Positions 1 through 9,130 of a DNA stretch of 64,000 bases are shown here, piece after piece. The position numbers and the translations under genes are program-made. Below the pieces are notes generated by a model, which ran no database searches, was not told where the DNA came from, and worked only from the letters and a program-made list of their open reading frames with translations. Where the stretch lies: assembly GCF_002001105.1 (NCBI RefSeq), contig NZ_MUNP01000050.1:1-64000 (forward strand), read 5' to 3'. Origin of the DNA: Rhodanobacter sp. C06. GTDB lineage: Bacteria; Pseudomonadota; Gammaproteobacteria; Xanthomonadales; Rhodanobacteraceae. Every line of letters starts with the position of its first letter. The first letter of the stretch is position 1.

Positions 1-17
1 GGAGGGATGCGGGGGTA

Positions 18-893
18 TCAAACGAGTTTGGTGCGCTTCCACCACGAGGTGACCCGCTCCTCGCGCACCAGGGTGAACAGTCCAGCGCCGAGGATCAGCA
101 CGATGCCGACCCCCATCGGCCAGTCGAGCTTGTCGCCGAACAGCCAGTAGCCGAAGGCGATCGCCCACAGCATCTGGCTGTACTGGGTGGGAGCCACGCG
201 GTTGGCGTGGGCGAGCCGGGTGGCGTACATCAAGAGCACGCTGGCCAGCCCCGCGAGCAGGCCGTAGCCGGCGAGCAGGCCCCATTGCGCCAGGTTCGGC
301 CACATGAAGTGCGGCAGCATCAGCACGCCGCCGGCCACCAGCGGGCCGATGATGCCGGCGCCATATAGGCTGATGCGTTTTTCCTCGGCGCCGGCCATGC
401 GCAGCGCCACCACCGAACCCGCCGCGGCGATGCCGCAGGCGATCGCGGCGAAGTGGCCCAACCCCAGGTGGCGGAAACCGGGGCGCAGCACCACCAGTAC
501 GCCGGCGAAGCCCACGAACACCGCGGTCCAGCGACGCCAGCCCACGTGCTCCTTCAGCAGCAGCACCGAGAGGATGGTCACGAAGATCGGCATGAGGAAG
601 ATCATCGAGAACACCTCGGCCATCGGCAACAGGGTGAACGCGGTGACCGAGGCGATGTTGCCCACCGCGCCGGCCAGCGCGCGTACCCACCACAGCTTCG
701 GGCGGCGCGCGGCGAACACCTCGTGCCAGCGGTCGCCCTTGTCCATGAGGAAAGGCAGGGCGACCAGGCCCAGCGCGGCGCCGATGCATACCGATTCGTA
801 CGGCGGCACGCTGCCGTGCAAGGCCTTCACGAAGGCGTCGCTGATGGCGAAGGCCGCGAAGCTGGCGAAGCCCAGCAGCACACCCTTGAGCAT
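18..893 (-). CDS. EamA/DMT-family inner-membrane transporter
   Basis: Drug/metabolite-transporter-type integral membrane protein of about 291 aa with roughly ten hydrophobic helices and the internal EamA duplication; the second half carries the usual motif around RVAPTQYSQMLWAIAFGYWLFGD. The start is placed at the Met of MLKGVLLGFASFAAFAISDA, because the 25 residues that an upstream start would add are polar and unlike the family. The substrate cannot be inferred. It is transcribed away from the acyl-CoA dehydrogenase gene across a 125-bp divergent gap that must hold both promoters. A second, unrelated-looking EamA gene lies at 34353-35282. Confidence 0.85.
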   Translation of the reverse strand: MLKGVLLGFASFAAFAISDAFVKALHGSVPPYESVCIGAALGLVALPFLMDKGDRWHEVFAARRPKLWWVRALAGAVGNIASVTAFTLLPMAEVFSMIFLMPIFVTILSVLLLKEHVGWRRWTAVFVGFAGVLVVLRPGFRHLGLGHFAAIACGIAAAGSVVALRMAGAEEKRISLYGAGIIGPLVAGGVLMLPHFMWPNLAQWGLLAGYGLLAGLASVLLMYATRLAHANRVAPTQYSQMLWAIAFGYWLFGDKLDWPMGVGIVLILGAGLFTLVREERVTSWWKRTKLV

Positions 894-1018
894 GGGTTTT
901 CCGTGGCGGGAGGGGACGGGTTCGCATGATCGCACGACGCGCCTGCTGCGCCCGGCCATGACCGGCATGGGGCGCGCCGGGTAGAATCCGGGGTTTCCTG
1001 TCCGTCAATGGAACGCCC

Positions 1019-2191
1019 ATGGCTGCCGCCCGCCTGAATCCGCTCGACCTGTACGACGTCCGCTCGCTGCTTTCCGACGAGGAGCGCATGGTGCAGGACA
1101 CCGTCGGTCGCTTCGTCGACGAGAAGGTGCTGCCGATCATCGGCGACTGCTTCGACCAGGCGCGCTTCCCGAGCGAGCTGATCCCCGAGATCGCCAGCCT
1201 CGGCCTGCTCGGCGCCACGATTCCGGAGAAGTACGGTTGCGCGGGCATGAGCGGCGTCAGTTACGGCCTGATCTGCCAGGAGCTGGAGCGCGGCGACTCG
1301 GGCCTGCGCAGCTTCGCCTCGGTGCAGAGCTCGCTGGTGATGTATCCGATCTACGCCTACGGCAGCGAAGAGCAGCGCATGGAATACCTGCCGCAGATGG
1401 CGGCGGGCGAGATCATCGGCTGCTTCGGCCTCACCGAGCCGCACGGCGGCTCCGACCCGGCCAACATGAAGACCCACGCGAAGAAGGATGGCGGCGACTG
1501 GGTCATCAACGGCGCCAAGATGTGGATCACCAACGGCAACCTCGCGCAGGTCGCCGTGGTGTGGGCGCAGACCGACGACGGCATCCAGGGCTTCATCGTG
1601 CCCACGGATACCAAGGGCTTCACCGCCCAGCAGATCCACAAGAAGATGAGCCTGCGCGCCTCGGTCACCAGCGCGCTGTTCCTCGACAACGTGCGCGTGC
1701 CCGATGCGAACCGCCTGCCGAACGTGAAGGGCCTCAAGGGCCCGCTGGGCTGCCTCACCCAGGCCCGTTACGGCATCACCTGGGGCCCGATCGGCGCCGC
1801 GCAGGCCTGCCTCAAGGAAGTCATCGACTACACCGCGGAGCGCGTGCTGTTCGGCCGCCCCCTGGCTTCGAACCAGGCGATTCAGCTCAAGCTCGCCGAC
1901 ATGGCTCGCCGCATCACCACCGCGCAGCTGCTCTCGCTGCAGCTGGGTCGTCTGAAGGACGCCGGCAAGATGCAGCCCACCCAGGTCTCGCTGGCGAAGT
2001 GGAACAACTGCCGCATGGCGATCGACATCGCGCGCCAGTGCCGCGACATCCTCGGCGGCGCCGGCATCACCACCGAACACGGTGCGATCCGCCACGCGCT
2101 GAACCTGGAATCGGTGATCACCTACGAGGGCACCGAGACGGTGCACGAGCTGGTGGTTGGGCGTGAGCTGACCGGCATCAACGCGTTCTGA
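1019..2191 (+). CDS. gcdH: Glutaryl-CoA dehydrogenase
   Basis: Cytosolic FAD enzyme of lysine/tryptophan degradation that oxidises and decarboxylates glutaryl-CoA to crotonyl-CoA. The 390-aa protein has the usual acyl-CoA dehydrogenase N-terminal, middle and C-terminal domains: CFGLTEPHGGSDP and MWITNGNLA in the FAD/substrate region, and near the C-terminus YEGTETVHELVVGRELTG. In this last motif Glu370 corresponds to the catalytic base of known glutaryl-CoA dehydrogenases. The length matches the family. It stands alone, with a palindromic repeat downstream and no electron-transfer flavoprotein genes nearby. A general acyl-CoA dehydrogenase is the alternative, but the C-terminal motif favours GcdH. 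Confidence 0.9.
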   Translation: MAAARLNPLDLYDVRSLLSDEERMVQDTVGRFVDEKVLPIIGDCFDQARFPSELIPEIASLGLLGATIPEKYGCAGMSGVSYGLICQELERGDSGLRSFASVQSSLVMYPIYAYGSEEQRMEYLPQMAAGEIIGCFGLTEPHGGSDPANMKTHAKKDGGDWVINGAKMWITNGNLAQVAVVWAQTDDGIQGFIVPTDTKGFTAQQIHKKMSLRASVTSALFLDNVRVPDANRLPNVKGLKGPLGCLTQARYGITWGPIGAAQACLKEVIDYTAERVLFGRPLASNQAIQLKLADMARRITTAQLLSLQLGRLKDAGKMQPTQVSLAKWNNCRMAIDIARQCRDILGGAGITTEHGAIRHALNLESVITYEGTETVHELVVGRELTGINAF

Positions 2192-2238
2192 CTGCCTTCC
2201 TCGATTGAAGAGTGGAGCAGGGGGCAGCTCCGTTGACT

Positions 2239-2352
2239 CCCTCTCCCCCAACGGCGTAGCCATTGGGGGAGAGGGTTGGGGTGAGGGGGGCGGTCTTGCA
2301 TGAAAGCTTTCCCCCTCACCCAACCCTCTCCCCGAACAGGTTCGGGGGGAGA
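2239..2352. repeat. REP-like CT-rich composite palindrome
   Basis: An intergenic block holding nested inverted repeats: ctctcccccaa (2241-2251) pairs with ttgggggagag (2263-2273), and ctctccccgaa (from 2326) pairs with a following ttcggggggagag. The two hairpins are themselves inverted relative to each other: the G-rich stretch 2269-2289 is complementary to 2311-2331 with one extra G. A related CT/GA-rich element interrupts copA at about 31480-31624. Such units are typical dispersed palindromes of Xanthomonadales. It may also terminate gcdH transcription. Confidence 0.75.
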
Positions 2353-2382
2353 GGGCTCGAACCGTCACGCCGGAAGTGAACG

Positions 2383-2925
2383 ATGAGCTGGCAAGACATC
2401 TGCATCGAAACCGAACGCCTGATCCTGCGCCCGCCGCGCATCGAGGACTTCGACGCGTATGCAGAGAAGATGGCCGATGCCGAAGGTGCCCGCTTTATCG
2501 GTGGTGCGCAGGCGCGCGCCGTGGCCTGGCGCGGTTTCCTGGCTTCGGCCGGCGCTTGGGTGATCCAGGGTTTCTCCATGTTCTCGGTGATAGAGAAGGC
2601 CAGCGGCCAGTGGATTGGGCGGCTCGGCCCCTGGCGGCCGGAAGGCTGGCCCGGTACCGAGATCGGCTGGGGCCTGGCGCGCATGGCCTGGGGCAAGGGC
2701 TATGCCTACGAAGGAACCGTGGCGGCCGCCGACTGGGCCTTCGCCCATCTGGGCTGGAGCGAGATGATCCATTCCATCGACCCCGGCAACCACGCCTCCC
2801 AGAAATTGGCGCAGCGTTTGGGTTCGACCCTGCGCGGCCCCGGCAAGCTGCCCGCGCCGTTCGAGGATGCGCCCATCGAGATCTGGGGCCAGACACGCGA
2901 GCAATGGCAGCGCCGTCGCGCATGA
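2383..2925 (+). CDS. GNAT-family N-acetyltransferase (RimJ/RimL-like)
   Basis: A 180-aa acetyltransferase of the RimJ/RimL type. It opens with IETERLILRPPRIEDFDAYAE, and the acetyl-CoA-binding region is seen as GTEIGWGLARMAWGKGYAYEG followed by a helix. The SIDPGNHASQKLAQRLG segment is the usual C-terminal motif of amino-group acetyltransferases. The substrate (protein N-terminus, antibiotic or other amine) cannot be told. Its stop overlaps the start of the next gene (ATGA, 2922-2925), so the two are translationally coupled. Confidence 0.85.
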   Translation: MSWQDICIETERLILRPPRIEDFDAYAEKMADAEGARFIGGAQARAVAWRGFLASAGAWVIQGFSMFSVIEKASGQWIGRLGPWRPEGWPGTEIGWGLARMAWGKGYAYEGTVAAADWAFAHLGWSEMIHSIDPGNHASQKLAQRLGSTLRGPGKLPAPFEDAPIEIWGQTREQWQRRRA

Positions 2926-3398
2926 ACCCGGCGTTGCGCGAAGCGCTGGCAGCGGCCGCACCGGATCTTGAGCGCCATTGCCGCGACCCGTGGACGGTGA
3001 TCGGCAGCGCCGCTGCCGCGCTGGCCGGCGCCGAGGTCAGCGTTGCCGATCTCGACGTGCTGACCAGCGTGCGCGATGCCGAGGCGCTGATCGCGCTGTG
3101 GCACGACCGGCGCGATGCCGCGTACCTGCCCGCCACCGGCGCGGATCGCTTCCGCTCGCGCTTCGCGCGCTTCCGTTTTCCCGGTCTGCCGCTGGAACTG
3201 ATGGGTGGGCTGGAACTGAATGGTCTGCAGGGCTGGCGGCCGGTACAGGTGCGCGAGACAGTGCTGGTGGACTGCGACGGCATCGCGGTGCCGATTCCCG
3301 CGCCGGCCGAACAGGTGCGCATCCTGCAGGGTTTCGCCCGGCCCAAGGATCTGCAGCGCGCCGCCTTGCTGGCGGCCGTGCACTCGCCCGATCGATAA
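2922..3398 (+). CDS. Small nucleotidyltransferase-like hypothetical protein
   Basis: A 158-aa protein starting at ATG 2922, which overlaps the acetyltransferase stop. The N-terminal part reads WTVIGSAAAALAGAEVSVADLDVLTS. A Gly-Ser followed by an Asp-x-Asp-type pair after hydrophobic strands is the layout of nucleotidyltransferase-fold (MNT/antitoxin-like) proteins. The resemblance is by motif only and the full catalytic set is not certain. Coupling to the GNAT gene suggests a joint function, unknown here. It is not a known member of any operon I recognise. Confidence 0.7.
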   Translation: MNPALREALAAAAPDLERHCRDPWTVIGSAAAALAGAEVSVADLDVLTSVRDAEALIALWHDRRDAAYLPATGADRFRSRFARFRFPGLPLELMGGLELNGLQGWRPVQVRETVLVDCDGIAVPIPAPAEQVRILQGFARPKDLQRAALLAAVHSPDR

Positions 3399-3445
3399 TC
3401 CTCCTTTCGCCGCACCGCGGCTTCCCGCTACGGAAACACCCCACC

Positions 3446-5707
3446 ATGTCCGCCACCCCCATCGCCGCCCGCCACAAGGGCTTCAACCGCGCCGAGATCG
3501 TCGACCAGAACTTCACCGAGTTCGTCGGCGAGTGGCGGGGCGAGGTGCGCGCCGCGCCGCGCGACGATGCGCCGGTGCTGCCGGGCAGCGCGCTGGATGC
3601 GCGGGATTTTCGCGATCTGCTGGAATCGCAGCTGATCTCGCGCCACCTCGACCTGATGGCGCGCGTGCTGCGCGTGCAGAACAAGGTGTTCTACACGATC
3701 GGTTCCTCGGGCCACGAAGGCAACGCGATGGTGGCGCGGCTCACGCGCCATACCGATCCGGCGTTCCTGCACTACCGCTCAGGCGGCTTCATGGCCGAGC
3801 GTTTCCGCAAGCTGCCGGGCATGGACCCGGTGATGGATTCGGCGCTGTCCTTCGCCGCCAGCGCGGAAGATCCGGCTTCGGGCGGTCGCCACAAGGTGTG
3901 GGGCAGCAAGCCGCTGTGGGTGCTGCCGCAGACCTCGACCATCGCCTCGCACCTGCCCAAGGCGCTGGGCACCGCCATCGCCATCGACCACGCGCGGCGC
4001 ATCGGCCACACGCTGCCGGTGCCGGAGGATTCCATCGCGATCTGCTCGTTCGGCGATGCGTCCAGCAACCACGCCACCGCGCAGACCGCGTTCAACGCGG
4101 CGGCGTGGACGGCTTACCAGAAGCTGCCCGCACCGGTACTGTTCGTGTGCGAGGACAACGGCATCGGCATCTCGGTGAAGACGCCGACCGGCTGGGTCGC
4201 CAGCAACTTCCAGTCGCGCTCCAACCTCGATTATTTCTACGCCGACGGCCTCGACCTCGCCGAAGGCTACGCCCAGGTGCAGCGTGCGGTGGAGCATTGC
4301 CGCGGCACGCGCCGGCCGACGTTCCTGCACCTGCGCACCACCCGCCTGATGGGTCATGCCGGCACCGATTTCGAGATCGAGTGGCGCAGCATCGAGGAAC
4401 TGGTGGCGCTGGAAGCCACCGATCCGTTGCTGCGCTCGGCGGCAATCGCGCTGGAGTCGGGGCTGTATTCGAAGGACGCGCTGCTGGCGCTCTATGAAGC
4501 GACGCGCAAGCGTTGCTTCGCCGCCGCCGAAGACGCGGATCGCCGCCCGCGCATCACCACGCTGGCCGAGGTGATGAAGCCGCTGGCGCCGTATACCCCC
4601 GCGAAAGTGAAGGCCGAGGCCGAGCGCAGCGATTATGCGGACGCGCGCCTCAAGGCCTTCGGTAGTGCGGAAAAACTGCCGGAAAACCAGCCGCCGCGGC
4701 ATCTGGCCATCCAGATCGGCCAGGCGCTGCACGACATCATGGCCAAGTACCCCGAGTCGCTGCTGTTCGGCGAGGACGTGGCGCAGAAGGGCGGCGTGTA
4801 TACGGTCACCAAGGGCCTGCACAAGGCGTTCAAGAACACGCGCGTGTTCAACACCTTGCTGGACGAGACGGTCATCCTGGGCCTCGCCCAGGGTTACGCC
4901 AACATGGGCATGCTGCCGATTCCCGAGATCCAGTATCTCGCCTATTTCCACAACGCCGGCGACCAGATCCGCGGCGAGGCGGCCAGCCTGCAGTTCTTCT
5001 CCAACGACCAGTACCGCAACCCGCTGGTGATGCGCGTCGCTTCGCTGGGCTACCAGCGCGGCTTCGGTGGCCACTTCCACAACGACAATTCGATCACCGC
5101 GCTGCGCGATATTCCCGGCCTCGTCGTGGGTTGCCCCTCGCGCGGCGACGACGCTGCGATGATGCTGCGCACGCTCGCCGCACTGGCCAAGGTGGACGGC
5201 CGCGTCTGCGCCTTCCTCGAACCCATCGCGCTGTACATGGCCAAGGACCTGTACGAAGCCGGCGACGGTGCGTGGCAGTTCGCCTATCCCGCGCCGGGCG
5301 AGGCGATGCTCTTGGGCGAAGGCCGCGTCTACGACGACAAGGCGAAGGATCTGGTGGTGTTCACCTTCGGCAACGGCGTGCCGATGGCGCTGCGCGCCGC
5401 GCGCACGATCGAGAAGGAATTGAAGTGGAAGGTGCGCGTGGTCGACCTGCGCTGGCTGGCGCCGCTCAACGATGCCTTCATCGCGGCGCAGGCGAAGAGC
5501 GCCAAGCGCATCATCGTGCTGGACGAAGGCCGCAAGAGCGCCGGCGTGGGCGAGGGCGTGATCACTGCCATCGTCGAGGCGGGTCTCGGCGCCACGCCGC
5601 TGGAGCGCGTGGTCGGCGCCGACACCTTCACCCCGCTGGCGGGCGCGGCGTTCCTCGTGCTGCCCGGCGAGGCGGACGTGGTGGCCGCGGCGCGCAAGCT
5701 CGCCTGA
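3446..5707 (+). CDS. Fused 2-oxoacid dehydrogenase E1 alpha-beta (branched-chain type)
   Basis: Thiamine-diphosphate-dependent E1 decarboxylase carrying alpha and beta parts in one chain of about 753 aa. The alpha half (to about residue 400) has the ThDP motif beginning GDASSN near residue 204 and ending in EDNGIGIS near 236. The beta half begins near residue 418 (LAIQIGQALHDIMAKYPESLLFGEDV) and ends in the transketolase C-terminal domain (IIVLDEGRKSAGVGEGV). It probably feeds branched-chain 2-oxoacids to a lipoyl E2 encoded elsewhere, supplying precursors of the iso/anteiso fatty acids common in Xanthomonadales. The longer reading frame upstream of 3446 overlaps the previous gene and is rejected. 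Exact substrate not proven. Confidence 0.88.
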   Translation: MSATPIAARHKGFNRAEIVDQNFTEFVGEWRGEVRAAPRDDAPVLPGSALDARDFRDLLESQLISRHLDLMARVLRVQNKVFYTIGSSGHEGNAMVARLTRHTDPAFLHYRSGGFMAERFRKLPGMDPVMDSALSFAASAEDPASGGRHKVWGSKPLWVLPQTSTIASHLPKALGTAIAIDHARRIGHTLPVPEDSIAICSFGDASSNHATAQTAFNAAAWTAYQKLPAPVLFVCEDNGIGISVKTPTGWVASNFQSRSNLDYFYADGLDLAEGYAQVQRAVEHCRGTRRPTFLHLRTTRLMGHAGTDFEIEWRSIEELVALEATDPLLRSAAIALESGLYSKDALLALYEATRKRCFAAAEDADRRPRITTLAEVMKPLAPYTPAKVKAEAERSDYADARLKAFGSAEKLPENQPPRHLAIQIGQALHDIMAKYPESLLFGEDVAQKGGVYTVTKGLHKAFKNTRVFNTLLDETVILGLAQGYANMGMLPIPEIQYLAYFHNAGDQIRGEAASLQFFSNDQYRNPLVMRVASLGYQRGFGGHFHNDNSITALRDIPGLVVGCPSRGDDAAMMLRTLAALAKVDGRVCAFLEPIALYMAKDLYEAGDGAWQFAYPAPGEAMLLGEGRVYDDKAKDLVVFTFGNGVPMALRAARTIEKELKWKVRVVDLRWLAPLNDAFIAAQAKSAKRIIVLDEGRKSAGVGEGVITAIVEAGLGATPLERVVGADTFTPLAGAAFLVLPGEADVVAAARKLA

Positions 5708-5718
5708 CGCTTCGCTGC

Positions 5719-5790
5719 AGGAACGCACCCTGTGCGCGAATGCCCTGGCGCTGATCGGAGCAAAAGCATTCGCGCACAGGGTGCGCTCCT
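5719..5790. repeat. REP-like palindrome, GCGCACC family (copy 1)
   Basis: Two 25-nt arms (5719-5743 and 5766-5790) are complementary with a single mismatch and enclose a 22-nt loop. The core is aggaacgcaccctgtgcgcg. It sits between the convergent E1 and DUF924 genes and could form a strong bidirectional hairpin terminator. The same arm sequence recurs at 39247-39401, marking a dispersed repeat family. Confidence 0.85.
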
Positions 5791-5803
5791 ACCGAAATCT
5801 CGC

Positions 5804-6346
5804 TCAACCGGCAAAGCCGCCTTCGTCGAGGAACGCCTGCTCCTCGGCCGTGGTCTCCCGACCCAACACGGCATTGCGGTGCGGGAAGCGGCCGAAGCGG
5901 GCGACCACCTCGCGGTGGATATGGGCGTATTTCGCGTAGCCGTCCAGATCCTCGCACAGCCCCATCGCGCGATCCTGGTCGGCCAGCGCCTCGCTGTGTT
6001 CGAACGGCAGGTAGAAGAACACGCGCAGCGCCGGATCGACGGCGCAGTCGTGGCCGCGCGCCACGGCTTCGCGCGCGAACGACAGCGCCAGCGCATCGGT
6101 GGCGAACATGTGCGCCGTGCCGCGGAAGGCGTTGCGCGGGAACTGGTCGAGCAGGATCAGCAGCGCCAGCGCGCTGTCGGCCTCGCGCTGCCAGTGATCC
6201 AGCTCGCGCCGTGCGGCGGCCATGTGGGCGTCGAGAAAGCGCGTGGTGAACTCGTGATCGAACGCCTCGTTCTTGTCGAACCACTTGTCGGGACCGGCTT
6301 CGTGCCAGAAGCGGACGAGTTCATGAGGTTGGACAGGTTCGGTCAT
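5804..6346 (-). CDS. DUF924 family protein
   Basis: A 180-aa soluble protein with the family hallmarks RFWHEAGPDKWFDKNEAFD at the N-terminus, then LILLDQFPRNAFRGTAHMFATD, FFYLPFEHSE and FGRFPHRNAVLGRETTAEE. The function of DUF924 is not established; the structure is said to be TPR-like. The start is the Met of MTEPVQPHELV, which gives the usual family length; the very long upstream frame is antisense to the peptidase gene. It is convergent with the E1 gene. Confidence 0.88.
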   Translation of the reverse strand: MTEPVQPHELVRFWHEAGPDKWFDKNEAFDHEFTTRFLDAHMAAARRELDHWQREADSALALLILLDQFPRNAFRGTAHMFATDALALSFAREAVARGHDCAVDPALRVFFYLPFEHSEALADQDRAMGLCEDLDGYAKYAHIHREVVARFGRFPHRNAVLGRETTAEEQAFLDEGGFAG

Positions 6347-6475
6347 CGCGAATGCCTTGCTGGATGGAAGCAGGACATGGTCGCACAGCGCCGGCCTGTG
6401 CCAGTCGTCACCCTCGCGCGGCGCGCACCAGGTGCTAAGTTGAAGAAATTCCTCGACCCGACCACAGGTGCCGCC

Positions 6476-8428
6476 ATGCCCATCGCCACGTTCGCGCGTC
6501 CGCAACCAGTCCGTAGCCATGTCGTGGCGCGCCTCGCCTTGGCCGTGTCGCTGGCGTTGGCCGGCGGTTCCGCCTACGCCCAGGTCTCGCGCAGCGCGCA
6601 GGTGCCGGCGCCGCAGGACACGCCGTATCCCGGCACGATCGCGGTGCATGTCGACGCCAGCGATACGCGGCAGGGCATCTTCCGCGTGCACGAGACGATC
6701 CCGGTCGAAGCCGGCAAGCTGACCCTGCTGTATCCGGAATGGATCCCGGGCAACCACTCGCCCAGCGGCCCCGTGGCGATGCTGGCAGGCCTGAAGCTCA
6801 GCGCGAACGGCAAGCCGGTGGCGTGGACGCGCGACAAGTACGACGTCTACGCCTTCCACCTCGACGTGCCCGCGGGCGCGACCAGCCTCGATGCGGACTT
6901 CCAGTACCTCTCGCCGCGCCGCGGCGGCTACGAGATGACCGACCGCATGCTGATGCTGGAATGGGACAAGGTGTCGCTGTATCCGGCCGGGCACTATACC
7001 CGCGACATCCGCGTCGTGCCCAGCGTGACCTTGCCGCAGGGCTGGCAGTTCGGCAGCGCGCTGGAGGCGTCGTCGCAGTCGGGCGCCAGCACCACGTTCA
7101 AGCCGGTCACGTACAACACCCTGGTCGATTCGCCGATGTACGCGGGCCAGTACTTCAAGCGCGTGGACCTGAATCCCGGCGGCAAGGCGCCGGTGCATCT
7201 GGATATCGTGGCCGACGCGCCGAAGTATCTTGAGATGACGCCGGATCAGCTGAAGGAGCACCGCGCCCTGGTGACGCAGGCGCTGAAGCTGTTCGGCTCG
7301 CACCACTACGACCACTACGACTTCCTGTTCTCGCTTTCGGACGAGTTGGCCGGCAACGGCCTGGAGCACCACCAGTCCAGCGAGGACGGCATGGGCGCGG
7401 ACTACTTCACCGCCTGGGCCGGCAACGCGCCGAACCGCGACCTCCTGGCGCACGAGTACGTGCACTCGTGGAACGGTAAGTTCCGCCGCCCGGCGGATCT
7501 GTGGACGCCGAACTTCAACGTGCCGATGGGCGACTCCCTGCTGTGGGTGTACGAGGGCCAGACCCAGTACTGGGGCTTCGTGCTCACCGCGCGCGCCGGC
7601 TTGTGGACGCCGCAGCAGTTCCGCGACGCGCTGGCGATGACGGCGGCGAACTACGAACGCAACCGCCCCGGTTTCCGGTGGCGCACGCTGGAGGACACCA
7701 CCAACGACGCCACCGCCGCGCACCGCTCGGCGCTGCCCTACCGCAGCTGGCAGATGAGCGAGGACTACTACAGCGGCGGCCAGATGATGTGGCTGGCGGT
7801 GGACGCCAAGCTGCGCGAACTCAGCCACGGCAAGCAGTCGCTGGACGATTTCGCCAAGGCCTTCTTCGGCTTGGACAACGGCAGCTACGTCACCAGGACC
7901 TATACCTTCGACGACGTGGTGGCGGCCTTGAACGGCGTGGAAAAGTACGACTGGTCCAGCTTCCTGCGCGCCCGCGTCGACGCCCTGAATCCGCCGCTGC
8001 TGAGCGGTTTGGCTGCCTCCGGCTGGAAGCTGGTCTACACCGATACGCCCAGCGCCTACGAGAAGCAGTACAACAGCCGGCCGGAGTCCTCGCGCCACAT
8101 CTTCAACTTCGCCTGGTCGATCGGCCTCACGCTCACCAAGGGCGGCGAGATCAACGACGTGCGCTGGAACGGCCCCGCCTTCAAGGCCGGCGTCAGCACC
8201 GGCGCGACGGTGGTGGCGGTGAACGGGCAGGCGTATACCAGCGATGCGCTGAAGGAGGCGATCATCGCCGCCAAGGCGGGCAACGCACCGATCCAACTGC
8301 TGCTGAAATATCAGGGCAACCTGCAGACCGTGCCGGTGGACTACCACGGCGGCCTGCAGTACCCGCACCTGGAGCGCATCTCCGGCACGCCGGACTACCT
8401 CGACCAGATCATCGCGGCGCGGAAGTAG
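6476..8428 (+). CDS. M61 family metallopeptidase with C-terminal PDZ domain
   Basis: Exported zinc aminopeptidase/endopeptidase of the glycyl-aminopeptidase (M61) type, 650 aa. Residues 1 to about 36 form a signal peptide (ARLALAVSLALAGGSAYA). A beta-rich N-terminal domain is followed by the zinc site HEYVH (His326, Glu327, His330) and a downstream WVYEGQTQYWG whose Glu360 is the likely third ligand. The C-terminal part has a PDZ domain (NGPAFKAGVSTGATVVAVNG). It probably acts in the periplasm on peptides. The start at 6476 is chosen because it directly begins the signal peptide. Confidence 0.92.
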   Translation: MPIATFARPQPVRSHVVARLALAVSLALAGGSAYAQVSRSAQVPAPQDTPYPGTIAVHVDASDTRQGIFRVHETIPVEAGKLTLLYPEWIPGNHSPSGPVAMLAGLKLSANGKPVAWTRDKYDVYAFHLDVPAGATSLDADFQYLSPRRGGYEMTDRMLMLEWDKVSLYPAGHYTRDIRVVPSVTLPQGWQFGSALEASSQSGASTTFKPVTYNTLVDSPMYAGQYFKRVDLNPGGKAPVHLDIVADAPKYLEMTPDQLKEHRALVTQALKLFGSHHYDHYDFLFSLSDELAGNGLEHHQSSEDGMGADYFTAWAGNAPNRDLLAHEYVHSWNGKFRRPADLWTPNFNVPMGDSLLWVYEGQTQYWGFVLTARAGLWTPQQFRDALAMTAANYERNRPGFRWRTLEDTTNDATAAHRSALPYRSWQMSEDYYSGGQMMWLAVDAKLRELSHGKQSLDDFAKAFFGLDNGSYVTRTYTFDDVVAALNGVEKYDWSSFLRARVDALNPPLLSGLAASGWKLVYTDTPSAYEKQYNSRPESSRHIFNFAWSIGLTLTKGGEINDVRWNGPAFKAGVSTGATVVAVNGQAYTSDALKEAIIAAKAGNAPIQLLLKYQGNLQTVPVDYHGGLQYPHLERISGTPDYLDQIIAARK

Positions 8429-8438
8429 GGCCGCGCTC

Positions 8439-8687
8439 TCACGGCGTCGAGACGCGCTTCGCGGTCTCGACGCCAGCGGGGTTCCAGTGGAACACCTCGT
8501 CCAGCCGCTTGCCGAACACGTCGGCAATCTGGAACGCCACTTCCAGCGAGGGCGAGTAGCGGCACTGTTCGATCGCGGCGATGGTCTGGCGCGTGAGGCC
8601 CACGCGCCGGCCCAGTTCGGCCTGGGTCATGTCCTGCGCGAGGAAGCGCAGCAGGCGCACTTCGTTGGTGAGCGACTCAGTGGGCAA
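8439..8687 (-). CDS. Small XRE-type HTH transcriptional regulator
   Basis: An 82-aa DNA-binding protein made almost only of a helix-turn-helix: AELGRRVGLTRQTIAAIEQCRYSPSLEVAFQIADVFGKRLDEVF. This is the compact XRE subfamily usually paired with a small multispanning membrane protein. The frame opens at a TTG lying inside the last codons of the upstream membrane-protein gene (overlap about 11 nt), so translation is probably coupled; a GTG nine codons in is an alternative start. It probably represses its own operon through the palindrome at 9131-9147. Confidence 0.8.
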   Translation of the reverse strand: MPTESLTNEVRLLRFLAQDMTQAELGRRVGLTRQTIAAIEQCRYSPSLEVAFQIADVFGKRLDEVFHWNPAGVETAKRVSTP

Positions 8688-9105
8688 GGCGCGGCGTCCC
8701 GCGGTAGCCCGCCACGATCAGCGCGTAGCGCACCGTCTCGGCCAGCACGATCGCGAACAGCGCGGTGTTGGTGAGCTTCCAGCCGCTGTCGCTGAAGGGC
8801 ATCACCACGCCGACCACGATCATGCCGGTCAGCATCACGAAGTAGGCGGTGCGGGTGGCGCGTGCGTCGATGGCGCGGTCGCGCTCGTCCAGCAGCAGCG
8901 GCTCGCCGCGCTCCCGCCGCTTCATCCACAGCAGGCCGGCCACGTAAGCGATGGCGTGCACGCCGGCGACGACGGCGAGGCAGGCGATGCGCTGCTGGAA
9001 CGTGGTCAGCCAGTTCGGCCAGACGGCCTGGATCAGGAAATAGACGAGGTAAGGCGGGCACTGGCTCCACAAGGTCAGCCAGGCGCGTTTTTCCAGCGAC
9101 GACAT
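8677..9105 (-). CDS. Small multispanning membrane protein of unknown function
   Basis: A protein of about 142 aa with four predicted hydrophobic helices (YLVYFLIQAVW, IACLAVVAGVHAIAYVAGLLW, TAYFVMLTGMIVVGVVMPF, ALFAIVLAETVRYALIVAG) and a charged cytoplasmic loop (RRERGEPLLLDERDRAIDARATR). The start at 9105 is chosen because a good AAGGGGAAG ribosome-binding site lies just upstream; the frame is open to 9147 but that would run into the operator/promoter. It is co-transcribed with the overlapping XRE regulator. Similar pairs are common and mostly uncharacterised. Confidence 0.8.
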   Translation of the reverse strand: MSSLEKRAWLTLWSQCPPYLVYFLIQAVWPNWLTTFQQRIACLAVVAGVHAIAYVAGLLWMKRRERGEPLLLDERDRAIDARATRTAYFVMLTGMIVVGVVMPFSDSGWKLTNTALFAIVLAETVRYALIVAGYRGTPRLAH

Positions 9106-9130
9106 GATGCTTCCCCTTGAGTTCGCTGTG

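Noticed and set aside
5804-8527. 907-codon minus-strand frame covering DUF924 and the M61 gene
   Set aside because: Only its last 180 codons match a real family (DUF924); the rest is antisense to the peptidase.
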